Shown: positions 18,576 through 28,675, counted from the stretch's first letter. The stretch: DNA of 64,000 bases from Ectothiorhodospira lacustris (GCF_022227845.1 NZ_JAJNQN010000002.1:1-64000), one strand, 5' to 3'. Notes: generated by a model from the sequence alone, not told the origin. Numbers and translations are program-made.

Positions 18576-20573
18576 TTAGCCCAGCACGGTTTCCACCGTA
18601 CTGACCACGTTGTCCGCCGTGAAGCCGAAATGCTTCATCAGCTCGCCGCCGGGGGCGGATTCGCCGAAGCGGTCCATGCCCACCACACGACCATCCAGGC
18701 CCACATACTTGAGCCAGCCGGCGGTCACGCCGGCCTCCACGGCCACGCGGGCACGCACGGCGCCGGGCAGCACGGACTCCCGGTAGGCGGCATCCTGGGC
18801 ATCGAAGACTTCCTGGCAGGGCATGGACACCACCCGGACCCGCTTGCCCTTGGCTTCCAGCAACCTGGCCGCCTCCATGGCGATGCCCACTTCCGAGCCG
18901 GTGGCCAGGATGATGGCTTCCGGCCGGCCGCCGGCATCATGCAGGACATAACCGCCCCGGGCGATGTCGGCCAACTGGGCCTGTGTACGGACTTGATGAG
19001 GCAGGTTCTGGCGGGACAGGCTCAGCAGGCTGGGACCGTCGGTACGATCAATACCCGCCTTCCAGGCCATCGCGGTTTCCACCGCGTCGCAGGGACGCCA
19101 GACATGCATGTTGGGAATCAGTCGCAGGCTGGTGACCTGCTCCACCGGCTGGTGGGTGGGGCCGTCTTCGCCCAGGCCGATGGAGTCATGGGTCATCACG
19201 TAGATGACCCGCTGCTTCATCAGGGCGGACATGCGCAGGCCATTGCGGGCGTAGTCACTGAAGATCAGGAAGGTGCCGCCGTAAGGTATGAAGCCGCCGT
19301 GCAGGGCGATGCCGTTCATGATGGCGGCCATGCCGAATTCGCGCACCCCGTAGAACAGGTAGTTGCCGTCGCCGTCTTCCTTACTGATGCCCTTGGCCCC
19401 CTTCCACAGGGTCAGGTTGGAACCGGCCAGATCGGCGGAGCCGCCCAGCAGCTCCGGCAGGGCCGGGGCATAGCCGCCGATGGCGTTCTGGGAGGCCTTG
19501 CGGCTGGCGATGGTCTCGGCCTTGGTCACGGTCTCCTGGATGAAGGCCTGGGCCTTCTGTTCCCAGTCGGCGGGCAGTTCGCCGCTCATGCGGCGGGTGA
19601 ATTCGGCGGCCAGTTCCGGGTGGGCCTCGGCATATTCGGCAAAGCGGGACTGCCAGGCGCTTTCGGCCCGGGCGCCCTTGTCACGGGCATTCCAGCCGGC
19701 CCGGATCTCGTCCGGGATCACGAACGGCTCGTGGGGCCAGCCGATGGTCTCGCGCACCAGCGCGATCTCGTCCTGACCCAAGGGGGCGCCGTGGCACTCC
19801 TCCTTGCCCTGCTTGTTGGGAGAGCCGAAACCGATGATGGTCTTGCAGCAGATCAGGGTGGGACGATCCTTCACCGCCCGGGCCTGTTCGATGGCCTGCT
19901 TCACCGCCTCGGCATCGTGGCCGTCCACACCCGACACCACATGCCAGCCGTAGGCCTCGAAACGCTTTGGGGTGTCGTCGGTGAACCAGCCTTCCACCTC
20001 GCCATCAATGGAAATGCCGTTGTCATCGTAGAAGGCCACCAGCTTGCCCAGACCCAGGGTGCCGGCCAGAGAGCAGGCCTCGTGGGAGATGCCTTCCATC
20101 AGGCAGCCGTCACCCAGGAAGGCATAGGTGTGATGATCCACCACTTCATGGCCGGGACGGTTGAAGTGGGCCGCCAGGGCCTTTTCGGCAATCGCCATGC
20201 CTACGGCATTGGTGATGCCCTGCCCCAGCGGCCCGGTGGTGGTCTCGACACCGGGGGTGTAGCCGTATTCCGGATGACCGGGAGTACGGGAATGGAACTG
20301 CCGGAACCGCTTGAGTTCGTCGATGGGCAGGTCGTAGCCACTCAGATGCAGGAGGGAATACACCAGCATGGAACCATGGCCGTTGGACATCACGAAACGA
20401 TCCCGGTCCGCCCACCGAGGGTTGGCCGGATTGTGCTTGAGGTAATCGTTCCAGAGCACTTCGGCGATGTCTGCCATGCCCATAGGCGCACCGGGATGAC
20501 CGGAATTGGCCTTCTGGACCGCGTCCATGGAAAGCGCACGAATAGCGTTGGCTAGCTCTTTGCGGGAAGGCAT
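18576..20573 (-). CDS. tkt: Transketolase
   Basis: A 665-residue thiamine-diphosphate enzyme moving two-carbon units between sugar phosphates in the pentose phosphate and Calvin cycles. Evidence: [20 protein letters not shown] at the N-terminus, the ThDP/Mg motif [34 protein letters not shown], and [20 protein letters not shown] in the Pyr domain. ATG at 20573 follows GGAGATCTGC. It is the first gene of the leftward carbon-metabolism run, so the operon promoter should lie in 20574-21051. Confidence 0.96.
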   Translation of the reverse strand: MPSRKELANAIRALSMDAVQKANSGHPGAPMGMADIAEVLWNDYLKHNPANPRWADRDRFVMSNGHGSMLVYSLLHLSGYDLPIDELKRFRQFHSRTPGHPEYGYTPGVETTTGPLGQGITNAVGMAIAEKALAAHFNRPGHEVVDHHTYAFLGDGCLMEGISHEACSLAGTLGLGKLVAFYDDNGISIDGEVEGWFTDDTPKRFEAYGWHVVSGVDGHDAEAVKQAIEQARAVKDRPTLICCKTIIGFGSPNKQGKEECHGAPLGQDEIALVRETIGWPHEPFVIPDEIRAGWNARDKGARAESAWQSRFAEYAEAHPELAAEFTRRMSGELPADWEQKAQAFIQETVTKAETIASRKASQNAIGGYAPALPELLGGSADLAGSNLTLWKGAKGISKEDGDGNYLFYGVREFGMAAIMNGIALHGGFIPYGGTFLIFSDYARNGLRMSALMKQRVIYVMTHDSIGLGEDGPTHQPVEQVTSLRLIPNMHVWRPCDAVETAMAWKAGIDRTDGPSLLSLSRQNLPHQVRTQAQLADIARGGYVLHDAGGRPEAIILATGSEVGIAMEAARLLEAKGKRVRVVSMPCQEVFDAQDAAYRESVLPGAVRARVAVEAGVTAGWLKYVGLDGRVVGMDRFGESAPGGELMKHFGFTADNVVSTVETVLG

Positions 20574-21051
20574 GCAGATCTCCTGACAAGGGTGGAAATA
20601 GTGGTCTTCATGGTCTACCGCGCCGACACCGTTGAGCGGTGTTCTGGTTGTTCGGATACGGGAAAGACGCGGCACACCTCAAACTGGTCACTGAAAAAGG
20701 TCTTTAGGGACAGAAAGTTAGCCCAAACCCCCGGCATATCACCCGGCAATGAATACCACATGGAATATGCATTGACCACAGCGTTATCGGCCTGCATTTT
20801 CCCTGACAGGGGGGCTTGTCGCAAGCCCGAGCGAAGCATGGGGCCTTTTGCTGCACCGCCCCATAAGACATTCAGATACAACGATAAATTACATGATGAA
20901 GACCGCAATATGTAGATAATGGGAATTCTCGGACCGGCTTGGCGCGCCATAATCGGGCCTTTCAGGTTAAAATCCGCCGCGGATTACAAACATCATCAAT
21001 CCGTGGGTGAGCCGCCAGGCGGGCACCCGAGAGCCGGAGTAGCTGAACAAT
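20574..21051. other. Intergenic region between divergent tkt and metK
   Basis: No gene seen in 478 bases. It must hold both promoters. A compact hairpin (GGGTG/CACCC enclosing CCGC-CAG-GCGG, 21005-21028) lies just before the metK ribosome site GGAG. I compared it mentally with known SAM and SAH riboswitch signatures and saw no match. A palindrome-like GGCTTGTCGCAAGCC lies at about 20814-20828. No clear CbbR-type site was identified for the tkt operon. Confidence 0.5.
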
Positions 21052-22224
21052 ATGAACGATTCCCATCTGTTTACTTCCGAATCCGTGTCCGAGGGTCATC
21101 CGGACAAGATGGCTGACCAGATTTCCGATGCCATCGTGGACGCCATCCTGGCGGAAGACCCCCATGCCCGCATCGCCTGTGAAACCCTGGTGAAGACCGG
21201 CATGGTGGTACTGGCCGGCGAGATCACCACCCCCGTGCACGTGGACTACGAGGCCCTGGTGCGCGGCGTGGTCAACGACATCGGCTACGACAACTGCGAC
21301 TCCGGCTTTGACGGCCACACCTGCGCCGTCATCAACGCCCTGGGCAAGCAGTCTCCCGACATCGCCCAAGGTGTGGACCGGGACGTGAGCAACCGTCTGG
21401 AACAGGGTGCCGGCGACCAGGGCCTGATGTTCGGCTACGCCAGCAACGAAACCGGCGCGCTGATGCCCGCCCCGATTCACTATGCCCATGAGCTGGTACG
21501 CCGTCAGGCCCACGTGCGCAAGTCCGGCGAACTGGCCTGGCTGCGCCCCGACGCCAAGAGCCAGGTCACTTTCCGCTATGAAGGTGGCAAGCCGGTGGGC
21601 ATCGACGCCGTCGTGCTGTCCACCCAGCACGCCCCGGAGATCGACCAGAAATCCCTGCGCGAAGCGGTGATGGACTGCATCATCAAGCCGGTGTTGCCCG
21701 CCGAGTGGCTGTCCACCTGCAGCCATGACAACATCCACATCAATCCCACCGGCAAGTTTGTCATCGGCGGCCCCGTGGGCGACTGCGGCCTGACCGGCCG
21801 CAAGATCATCGTCGACACCTACGGCGGCATGGCCCGTCACGGCGGCGGTGCCTTCTCGGGCAAGGACCCCTCCAAGGTGGACCGTTCCGCCGCCTATGCC
21901 GGCCGCTACGTGGCCAAGAACATCGTTGCCGCCGGTCTGGCGGAGCGCTGTGAGATCCAGGTCTCCTACGCCATCGGCGTGGCCCGCCCCACCTCCATCA
22001 GTGTCGACACCTTCGGCACTGGCAGGATCTCCAACCAGCAGATCGTCGACCTGGTGCGCGAGCACTTCGATCTGCGCCCCTGGGGCATCATCAGCATGCT
22101 GGATCTGCTGCGCCCCATCTACCGGCAGACGGCGGCTTACGGTCACTTCGGCCGTGAAGACGTGGACCTGCCCTGGGAACGCACCGACAAGGCGGATACC
22201 CTCAAGGCAGCGGCCGGTCTCTGA
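21052..22224 (+). CDS. metK: S-adenosylmethionine synthase
   Basis: A 390-residue methionine adenosyltransferase making SAM from methionine and ATP. Signature segments: [20 protein letters not shown] at the N-terminus, [12 protein letters not shown], and [19 protein letters not shown]. The start has a GGAG about 12 bases upstream. It is divergent from tkt. A GC-rich hairpin follows the stop (22237-22261). Identity is clear. Confidence 0.97.
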   Translation: MNDSHLFTSESVSEGHPDKMADQISDAIVDAILAEDPHARIACETLVKTGMVVLAGEITTPVHVDYEALVRGVVNDIGYDNCDSGFDGHTCAVINALGKQSPDIAQGVDRDVSNRLEQGAGDQGLMFGYASNETGALMPAPIHYAHELVRRQAHVRKSGELAWLRPDAKSQVTFRYEGGKPVGIDAVVLSTQHAPEIDQKSLREAVMDCIIKPVLPAEWLSTCSHDNIHINPTGKFVIGGPVGDCGLTGRKIIVDTYGGMARHGGGAFSGKDPSKVDRSAAYAGRYVAKNIVAAGLAERCEIQVSYAIGVARPTSISVDTFGTGRISNQQIVDLVREHFDLRPWGIISMLDLLRPIYRQTAAYGHFGREDVDLPWERTDKADTLKAAAGL

Positions 22225-22236
22225 TCGTCCCGACCA

Positions 22237-22261
22237 CCCGCGTCCCCTCGGGGGGCGCGGG
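22237..22261 (+). terminator. Possible terminator hairpin after metK
   Basis: CCCGCG-T-CCCC-TCG-GGGG-G-CGCGGG forms a very stable stem-loop 12 bases after the metK stop, but it is followed by TCTTCC rather than a T-run. It could stop transcription with help or act only as a 3' stabiliser. Confidence 0.4.
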
Positions 22262-22377
22262 TCTTCCCGGCATGGCCCCCGCCGGGGCATGATCCCGCGA
22301 GACATTCCCGTGCCTCGGTCACCGCAAACAGGCCCGGATCATCCATCCCTGCCGCGGGCAGATCAGGAGTGACCATC

Positions 22378-23178
22378 ATGCAAGCGCCTGCCCTCACCAT
22401 CGCCGGTTCCGACCCTTCCGGGGGCGCGGGACTGCAGGCGGATCTCAAGACCTTCCATCAGTTCGGGCTCTACGGCATGAGCGTGGTGACCCTGCTGACC
22501 GTACAGAACACTCGGGGCGTCACCGGCGTGCTGGGCATTGACCCCGCCTTCGTGCTGAGACAGATCGACGCGGTGCTGGAAGACATCCCGCCCAAGGCCG
22601 TCAAGATCGGCGCCCTGGGCAGTGCCGCCATGGTGGAGGCCGTGGTCGAACGCTTGTCACGGCCCGATGCCGCGGATTTCCCCCTGGTGCTGGACCCGGT
22701 CATGGTCAGCAAGCATGGCGCCCCGCTGGTGGATGAGGCCGCCCGCCAGGCCCTGTGTCGGCGGCTGCTCCCGCTGGCCGACGTGGTCACTCCCAACCTG
22801 CACGAGGCCGCTGCCCTGACCGGCCTGACGGTGGATTCCGAAGCGACCATGATCGAGGCCGCCGCGGCCCTGGCCGACCTGGGAGCGGCCCATGTGGTCA
22901 TCACCGGCGGCGCCCTGGTCGATGCCGCCACGGACATCCTGTTCAGCAACGGCCGCGTCACCCGACTGCCCGCCGCCCATCAGGACACGCCCCACACCCA
23001 CGGCACTGGCTGCGTCTTTGCCGCCGCCGTCACCGCCGGCCTGGCCCTGGGCAAGGACGTGGAAGGCGCGGCCCGGCAGGCCAAGTCCTTCATCCACCGG
23101 GCCATCCGGAGCGCACCTGGCTTGGGACACGGGCATGGGCCGGTCAACATGCACGTCCCCTGCACGGAGACCCGATGA
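22378..23178 (+). CDS. thiD: Hydroxymethylpyrimidine/phosphomethylpyrimidine kinase
   Basis: A 266-residue ribokinase-fold kinase that phosphorylates HMP and HMP-P for thiamine synthesis. ALTIAGSDPSGGAGLQADLK is the family N-terminus, VMVSKHGAPLVDEAA follows the substrate region, and DTPHTHGTGCVFAAAVTAGL is the anion-hole motif. ATG 22378 follows AGGAG by 8 bases; the GTG at 22369 overlaps that site. It overlaps the next gene by 4 bases (ATGA), so the two are coupled. Confidence 0.94.
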   Translation: MQAPALTIAGSDPSGGAGLQADLKTFHQFGLYGMSVVTLLTVQNTRGVTGVLGIDPAFVLRQIDAVLEDIPPKAVKIGALGSAAMVEAVVERLSRPDAADFPLVLDPVMVSKHGAPLVDEAARQALCRRLLPLADVVTPNLHEAAALTGLTVDSEATMIEAAAALADLGAAHVVITGGALVDAATDILFSNGRVTRLPAAHQDTPHTHGTGCVFAAAVTAGLALGKDVEGAARQAKSFIHRAIRSAPGLGHGHGPVNMHVPCTETR

Positions 23179-23642
23179 AGATCCTCTTTCTCCACGGCTG
23201 GCAATCCACACCCGGAGGCCTCAAACCGTCATACCTGCTGTCACGGGGTCACGAGGTCATCAACCCGCTGCTGGACGACGATGACTTCGAGGCCGCCGTC
23301 GACACGGCGCAATCCACCCTGGAAATCCATCGCCCCCAGGTCATCGTCGGTTCCTCCCGCGGCGGTGCCGTGGCCATGGCCCTGGACAGCCACCGGATCC
23401 CGCTGGTGCTGCTCTGCCCGGCATGGCGGCGCTGGGGCACCGTCGACCGAGTGAAGACGGGAACCATCATCCTCCATTCCCCGACGGACGAAGTCATCCC
23501 CTTCGCCGACTCCCGATGCCTGGTCGACAACAGCCGGCCCGCGGCCGTCACCCTGATCACGGTCGGCTCGGATCATCGCCTGGCAGACCCGGACTCCCTA
23601 CAAACCATGCAGCGGGCCTGTGAAAACCACGTTGCGCCTTGA
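23175..23642 (+). CDS. Small alpha/beta hydrolase
   Basis: A 155-residue compact alpha/beta hydrolase. KILFLHGWQSTPGG gives the oxyanion strand, VIVGSSRGGAVAM the nucleophile elbow with the serine, SPTDEVIP the acid, and VGSDHRLAD the histidine, so the triad is complete. The ATG at 23175 overlaps the thiD stop by 4 bases. Substrate unknown; it resembles short YqiA/RBBP9-like hydrolases. Coupling to thiD may be incidental. Confidence 0.75.
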   Translation: MKILFLHGWQSTPGGLKPSYLLSRGHEVINPLLDDDDFEAAVDTAQSTLEIHRPQVIVGSSRGGAVAMALDSHRIPLVLLCPAWRRWGTVDRVKTGTIILHSPTDEVIPFADSRCLVDNSRPAAVTLITVGSDHRLADPDSLQTMQRACENHVAP

Positions 23643-23668
23643 GCCTCATCAGCAGAAGGACCTGACAG

Positions 23669-24250
23669 ATGTACCCCAAGCCCCTCACCCGCCTTGCCCA
23701 CGAACAACTGACCGAGATCCTCAAGCCCGGCGATCTGGCGGTGGATGCCACCGCCGGCAATGGACATGACGCCCTGTTCCTGGCCCGGACGGTGGGTGAT
23801 GCCGGTCATGTCTGGGCCTTCGACATCCAGGCCACCGCGCTGGACGCCACCCGCAAGCGCCTGGAAGCCGCCGGCGTGGCGGAACGGGTCACCCTGATCC
23901 AGGATGGACACCAGCACCTGGAGCGCCACCTGCCCGATCAGGCCCGAGGCCGGATCAGGGCGGTGACTTTCAACCTGGGCTACCTGCCCGGGGGGGATCA
24001 TGGCATCATCACCCGGCCGGAGACGAGCCTGGCCGCCCTGGAAGCGGCTCGCGCCGTGCTGGGGCCGGACGGAATCATCAGCCTGATGATCTATCGCGGC
24101 CACAGCGGTGGCCTGGATGAGTTCGAAGCCATCCGCGCCTGGCTGCAACAGGTTCATCCGGAACTGCACTGTTTCCCCCATCAACCCGCCGGAGATGACG
24201 GCCCGGTGCTGGTACTGCTGGGCAACAGCCTGCCCTGTCCGGATTGCTGA
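23669..24250 (+). CDS. YtqB/MnmM-type SAM-dependent methyltransferase
   Basis: A 193-residue Rossmann methyltransferase of the rRNA_methylase (YtqB) family. DLAVDATAGNGHDALFLA is the SAM-binding motif I, and FNLGYLPGGDHGI is diagnostic of this family. Members in Gram-positive bacteria (MnmM) methylate aminomethyl-thiouridine in tRNA; whether this proteobacterial member has the same substrate is uncertain. AAGGA precedes the ATG. It lies 26 bases after the hydrolase and 20 before the metal transporter gene. Confidence 0.8.
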   Translation: MYPKPLTRLAHEQLTEILKPGDLAVDATAGNGHDALFLARTVGDAGHVWAFDIQATALDATRKRLEAAGVAERVTLIQDGHQHLERHLPDQARGRIRAVTFNLGYLPGGDHGIITRPETSLAALEAARAVLGPDGIISLMIYRGHSGGLDEFEAIRAWLQQVHPELHCFPHQPAGDDGPVLVLLGNSLPCPDC

Positions 24251-24270
24251 CTCATTGAGATTCCCTCCTG

Positions 24271-25554
24271 ATGAATGAACTTCGCGGCAGTACCCTGCGC
24301 CATGCCATCGGCCCCGGCCTGCTCATGGCCGGCGCGGCCATCGGTGTCTCTCACCTGGTACAGTCCACCCGGGCCGGTGCCGAATTCGGCCTGTTGCTGC
24401 TGCCGGTGGTGCTGCTGGCCTGTCTGCTCAAGTACCCCTTCATCGAATTCGGCCCCCGCTATGCCGCCGCCACCGGAGAGAACCTGCTGGTGGGCTACCG
24501 CCGGCTCGGGCGCTGGGCCCTGGGCCTGTTCGCCCTGGTCACCCTGGGAACCATGTTCATCATCCAGGCCGTGGTCACCGTGGTCACGGCGGGTCTGTTC
24601 GGTCTGGTGTTCGGACTGGAGGCCTCCGCGGCCACCCTGTCGGCATGGATCATGGGGGCCTGTCTGCTGCTTCTGGCCATCGGCAATTACCGGGGACTGG
24701 ACCTGGGCATGAAGCTCATCATGGCCGCCCTGACCGTGTCCACCCTGGCCACCGTGGCGCTGGCCTTCGGCGGAGAGCCGGACTGGTCCCGGCTCTCCGG
24801 CTGGCAGGATGCGGGGCTGATCTGGAGCGCGGCCGGTTTTGCCTTTCTGCTGGCCTTGCTGGGATGGATGCCCATCCCCCTGGATGTAGCCGCCTGGCAC
24901 TCCCTCTGGACCCTGGAACGGGCCAGGGAGACCCGGACCCAACCCAGTCTGCGCCATGCGCTGACGGACTTTCGCATCGGTTATGTCGCTGCCACCCTGA
25001 TGGCCGCGGCGTTCCTGCTGCTGGGCGCCCTGACCATGCACGCCAGCGGCATGAGCTTTGCCGATTCCGCGGTGGGCTTTTCCGCCCAGCTGGTGGACCT
25101 CTATGCGGGCACCCTGGGTGAATGGAGCCGCCCCATCATCGCCGTGGCGGCACTGACCGCCATGTTCAGCACCACCCTGGCGGTGACGGATGCCTATCCC
25201 CGGGTCATCAGCGCCCTGTTCGCCGCCGCCCGGGCCGGCGACCGGGGCCGCACCCCCGGTCCCGAGGAACACCGGCGCGGACCTTATTTGATCAGCCTGA
25301 TCGTCGTATTGAGCGGCGCACTGCTCATGATCCACTTTGCCGGGACGCGCTTTACCCAGTTCATCGACTTTGCCACCACCATCTCCTTCCTCTCGGCCCC
25401 GATCCTGGCCTGGCTCACCCTGCGGGTGGTCACCCATGAACATGTCCCGGTGTCCGCCCAGCCGGGCCGGGGCTTGCTGGGCCTGGCTTGGGCGGGGCTG
25501 ATCTTTCTGCTGAGCTTTTCCCTGGTCTGGCTGGGATGGCGCCTGCTGGGCTGA
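24271..25554 (+). CDS. NRAMP-family-like divalent metal transporter
   Basis: A 427-residue integral membrane protein with about 11 hydrophobic segments. GPGLLMAGAAIGVSHLVQST lies in the first helix where NRAMP transporters bind metal; the classic DPGN is replaced by a GPG version seen in divergent NRAMP-related proteins. A second unwound-helix segment may be LLGWMPIPLDVAAW. The alternative metal-site residues mean that specificity (Mn, Fe, Mg or other) cannot be predicted. No clear ribosome site precedes 24271. Confidence 0.75.
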   Translation: MNELRGSTLRHAIGPGLLMAGAAIGVSHLVQSTRAGAEFGLLLLPVVLLACLLKYPFIEFGPRYAAATGENLLVGYRRLGRWALGLFALVTLGTMFIIQAVVTVVTAGLFGLVFGLEASAATLSAWIMGACLLLLAIGNYRGLDLGMKLIMAALTVSTLATVALAFGGEPDWSRLSGWQDAGLIWSAAGFAFLLALLGWMPIPLDVAAWHSLWTLERARETRTQPSLRHALTDFRIGYVAATLMAAAFLLLGALTMHASGMSFADSAVGFSAQLVDLYAGTLGEWSRPIIAVAALTAMFSTTLAVTDAYPRVISALFAAARAGDRGRTPGPEEHRRGPYLISLIVVLSGALLMIHFAGTRFTQFIDFATTISFLSAPILAWLTLRVVTHEHVPVSAQPGRGLLGLAWAGLIFLLSFSLVWLGWRLLG

Positions 25555-25587
25555 AGCCTCCCCACCGGATTCCACAAGGAGTGACCC

Positions 25588-25950
25588 TTGGATACCTTCA
25601 AACTGGTAAGACCCGAACACCTGAATCACTACGGCTATCTCTTCGGCGGCTTCCTGCTCAAGTGGGTGGATGAGATCGCCTGGATCGCCGCCAGCCGTGA
25701 CCATCCCGGCTGCCGCTTCGTGACCGTAGCCATGAACGGGGTGGAGTTTCACCGCGGGGTACATCAGGGCACGGTGCTGCGCTTCAGTAGCCGTGAGCAC
25801 ACGCGCGGCAACACCTCGGTGCAGTATGCCGTGAGCGTCTTCTGTGATGACCTGGAAAGCGGCACGGAAGAACCCATCTTTTCCACCTGCATCACCTTCG
25901 TGCGCCTGGACAACGAAGGCAACAAGATCCCCCTGCCGATGACGCCGTGA
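25588..25950 (+). CDS. Hotdog-fold acyl-CoA thioesterase
   Basis: A 120-residue YciA/BFIT-like hotdog thioesterase hydrolysing acyl-CoA. HLNHYGYLFGGFLLKWVDE is the N-terminal hotdog helix motif, and VEFHRGVHQGTVLRF lies in the sheet. The start is an unusual TTG at 25588, well placed after AAGGAG; no in-frame ATG precedes the conserved helix. It is followed by dispersed repeat copy C. Confidence 0.85.
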   Translation: MDTFKLVRPEHLNHYGYLFGGFLLKWVDEIAWIAASRDHPGCRFVTVAMNGVEFHRGVHQGTVLRFSSREHTRGNTSVQYAVSVFCDDLESGTEEPIFSTCITFVRLDNEGNKIPLPMTP

Positions 25951-25955
25951 AGCAA

Positions 25956-26067
25956 GGGATACTCTGAGTCAGTCATTCCCGTACAGGCGGGAATCCAGCT
26001 ACGGACCGGGCATTCTGGGCTCCCGCCTTCGCGGGAGTGACGGCAGGAGAGTTGCTCAGCGTTCCCC
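25956..26067. repeat. Dispersed intergenic repeat, copy C
   Basis: It begins GGATACTCTGAGTCAGTCATT, has the hairpin ATTCCCG-TACAGG-CGGGAAT, and has a second hairpin CTCCCGC-CTTC-GCGGGAG (26020-26037). It ends with a divergent version of the tail seen in copies A and B (TTGCTCAGCGTTCCCC). Confidence 0.65.
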
Positions 26068-26163
26068 AAGCGTGTTTTTTCAGGACATCCACCGGCAAAG
26101 ACGGGATAATCCTCCTTTTACAAGGGTTAAACCGTCATACACAAAGACCTGTCAGGGGGAGTC

Positions 26164-27447
26164 ATGCTGAAAAAGACGACGTTATCGGCCAGCGCGCTGG
26201 CACTGCTCATGGGGATGGGCAGTGCACAGGCCGGGTGGGACTGGGGTGGGGACCTGCGGGTCCGGGTCACGGACCTGGACAGCATTCCCACTCAAGCCGG
26301 CAGCTTACAGTTCGATCTGCTCTTCAACCGCACCCGCACCCGCCTCTGGGCCGGCTACCAATTCAATGAGGACGTCGCCTTTCGCGGGCGCCTGATGAAC
26401 GAGTTCCGCATCTATGAGCGGGGCGAAGACCGGAATCAGTACGATGATCAGAAATTCCTCAGCGAGGTGGTGCCCGACCTGCTGTACATGGATTTCAACA
26501 ATCTGGCCGACGGCCTGCTGGATCTGCGCATCGGTCGCCAGGAGCTGATCTACGGCACCGGCAACATCATCCTCAACGGCACGCCCCTGGATGGTTCCCG
26601 CTCCCTGTTCTTCAATGCCGTCAAGGCCGCCCTCACGGTGAACGAGGGTCACACCCTGGACCTGTTGGCGATCTACAACGCCAGGCAGGATGCCCTGACC
26701 ATCAACCGGCAGTCCGGGCTGAGCCTCATCGAGCACAATGAACGGGCCATGGGTGTCTATGGCAGGAACAGTCAGTCCGAAGCCATGCCGTTCGAGTATT
26801 ACTGGATCTACAAGGAGGAGCTGGGTTCCGGCACGGCGGACGGCGGCAAGGCCGACGCAGATTTCCATACCCTGGGTGTCCGCTTCATGCCCCGGAACGG
26901 CCCCATCTCGGCCAACCTGGAGCTGGCGGCCCAGGACGGCAGCCATGGCGATGCCAACCTCAAAGGGCGCCTGCTGGATGCCTCGTTGACCCTGCGCCCG
27001 GCGATCTGGGGTCAGACCCGCCCGGCCTTCACCGCCGGTTATTACTACCTGTCCGGCAATGAGGCAGGCACCGGCAACAACGAAGCCTGGTATCCGGTGT
27101 TCTCCCGCTGGCCCCAGTTCAGTGAACTGTATGTCTACTCCTATGTGGGCACCCAGTTCAGCATCGCCGGCTGGACCAACCTCAAGGCCCCCTTCATCGG
27201 CCTGGACCTGAATCCCTCCGACAACACCGCCCTGAAGCTGCGTGCCCACCGGCTGTACGCCGATGAGAAAGACGGCAATGGCGACGGCGATCATCGGGGA
27301 GATCTGTTCACCGCCGTGCTGGGCATCAACCTGAGCCCCAGCCTCAGAGCGCACCTGTGGGCGGAGTATCTGGATACGGGGGACTACTACCCGTCCGGGA
27401 CTTCAGACGCCCACTTCCTGCGAGCCAACGTGGAATACACTTTCTAG
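26164..27447 (+). CDS. Alginate-export-type outer membrane porin
   Basis: A 427-residue beta-barrel protein with a signal peptide (MLKKTTLSASALALLMGMGS, cleavage near AQA). GWDWGGDLRVRV, NRTRTRLWAGYQF and LDLRIGRQELIYGTGNIILN match the Alginate_exp family; the protein ends in the aromatic residue Phe (NVEYTF), as barrel proteins do. The name reflects family only: no alginate genes are nearby, so the substrate is unknown. GGGGGAGTC precedes the ATG. It stands alone on the plus strand, convergent with rdgC. Confidence 0.85.
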   Translation: MLKKTTLSASALALLMGMGSAQAGWDWGGDLRVRVTDLDSIPTQAGSLQFDLLFNRTRTRLWAGYQFNEDVAFRGRLMNEFRIYERGEDRNQYDDQKFLSEVVPDLLYMDFNNLADGLLDLRIGRQELIYGTGNIILNGTPLDGSRSLFFNAVKAALTVNEGHTLDLLAIYNARQDALTINRQSGLSLIEHNERAMGVYGRNSQSEAMPFEYYWIYKEELGSGTADGGKADADFHTLGVRFMPRNGPISANLELAAQDGSHGDANLKGRLLDASLTLRPAIWGQTRPAFTAGYYYLSGNEAGTGNNEAWYPVFSRWPQFSELYVYSYVGTQFSIAGWTNLKAPFIGLDLNPSDNTALKLRAHRLYADEKDGNGDGDHRGDLFTAVLGINLSPSLRAHLWAEYLDTGDYYPSGTSDAHFLRANVEYTF

Positions 27448-27509
27448 GCCTCAGGCACTGGTGTCCAAAGGGGCCTGTGGAAGCTGCTCCCACAGGCCCC
27501 TCCAGCCCG

Positions 27510-28433
27510 TCACCAGGGGACTTCGGCGGCCTCCGAGCTGGAGAGCCCGAACAGTCCGTCCAGACGTTCCAGCAGTCCGCGCATCTCGTGGATGAGCAGG
27601 GTGAATTCGGCATCGAACCGGGCGGCCGGATCATCGGCCTCCAGCACGCCGCTGTCCTCGATCAGCTCATCGGTCAGGCGCAGACGCTTGAGGGACAGAT
27701 CCTCCGCCAGCACCAGGCTCAGACGCTGTTCCCACTCCAGGGCCAGTTGGGTGACCTGCTTACCGGCCTGCAGATGGGTGGCGATCTCGTCCCCGGCCAG
27801 ATCCTGGCCGCGGCAACGCACCACCGACTGTTTGTCCTTGGGGTCTCTGAGTTCACAGGCATCCCCCAGCTCGAAGCCCTGCTCGCCGCGACCTTCGGAG
27901 ACCCAGCGGGTCATCAGGGTCGGCGGCGGTACCGAGGGACGCAGCAGACTGGCAGGCAACGTGCCCAGGGTCTCCCGCAGCAGGCTCACCAGATCCTCGG
28001 CCATGCGCTCGCTGGCGGCATCCACCACCACCCAGTGGGCCACCGTGTCCACGTAGGCCAAGATGCGTCGCGAGCGGGTGAAGGACTGGGGCAGCAGTTC
28101 GGCCGTCACCGCCTCCTTGAGCTGACGGCGTTCCGCGCGGCCCACCGTGCGGCCCTCGGCGGTCTCGATGTCCGAGACCCGCTCTTCCAGCACCTCTGCC
28201 ACCACCGACGCGGGCAGCAGGCGTTCCTGGCGCTTGGCGCAGATCAGCAGGCAACCGGCGGCTTCATGGACCAGGGCCTGCGTCTCGCCGCCCAAAGGCT
28301 CGGACCAGCCCATGGTGGACAGCGTCAGGGGGCCGCAGGGCTGGAAACGCCGGTTGGTGAGCTGTTGCTCCAGGGCCATGGCATCCAGGCCCAGGGCATC
28401 CTCGAGACGAAACAGGCGGGCATTCTTGAACAT
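27510..28433 (-). CDS. rdgC: Recombination-associated protein RdgC
   Basis: A 307-residue protein of the RdgC family, a ring-shaped dimer that binds double-stranded DNA and limits RecA loading. The N-terminus MFKNARLFRLEDALGL is typical, as is GWSEPLGGETQALVHEAAGC and LLPASVVAEVLEERVSDIE. The ATG at 28433 follows TAGGA by about 7 bases; longer frames run into the repeat-bearing intergenic region. Single gene, minus strand. Confidence 0.95.
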   Translation of the reverse strand: MFKNARLFRLEDALGLDAMALEQQLTNRRFQPCGPLTLSTMGWSEPLGGETQALVHEAAGCLLICAKRQERLLPASVVAEVLEERVSDIETAEGRTVGRAERRQLKEAVTAELLPQSFTRSRRILAYVDTVAHWVVVDAASERMAEDLVSLLRETLGTLPASLLRPSVPPPTLMTRWVSEGRGEQGFELGDACELRDPKDKQSVVRCRGQDLAGDEIATHLQAGKQVTQLALEWEQRLSLVLAEDLSLKRLRLTDELIEDSGVLEADDPAARFDAEFTLLIHEMRGLLERLDGLFGLSSSEAAEVPW

Positions 28434-28574
28434 GAAAATTCCTATGGCGGCAAAAAGGGGGGATTGTACTCTCTGCGGGACTGGCGGGGGGCTTCTCCCC
28501 CTTCGCGGCCGAGAGCCGCTCCCACAGAGGGAGGCACACAGGCCATCCCCACAGGGGAAGCACCGAATCATTCT

Positions 28575-28650
28575 CCTGCCGTCACTCCCGCGCACGCGGA
28601 AGTCCGGAATGCCCGGCCCGCGACTGGATTCCCGCCTGCGCGGGAATGAC
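28575..28650. repeat. Dispersed intergenic repeat, copy D (shorter)
   Basis: TGCCGTCACTCCCGCGCACG opens the copy and ATTCCCGC-CTGC-GCGGGAATGAC closes it (28628-28650); this is the same hairpin core as copies A-C, in the opposite orientation and without the long tails. It lies between the rdgC start and the GAF gene. Confidence 0.6.
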
Positions 28651-28675
28651 TTGCCCGCCCCCTCAAGGGAAGGGG

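Noticed and set aside
21005-21028. Possible SAM or SAH riboswitch before metK
   Set aside because: There is only one small hairpin, and none of the conserved cores of SAM-I, SAM-II, SAM/SAH or SAH riboswitches was recognised.
28581-28650. Reading the TCCCGC/GCGGGA palindromes as intrinsic terminators
   Set aside because: They lack T-tracts and recur with conserved flanks at several unrelated loci, so they are better treated as a repeat family.
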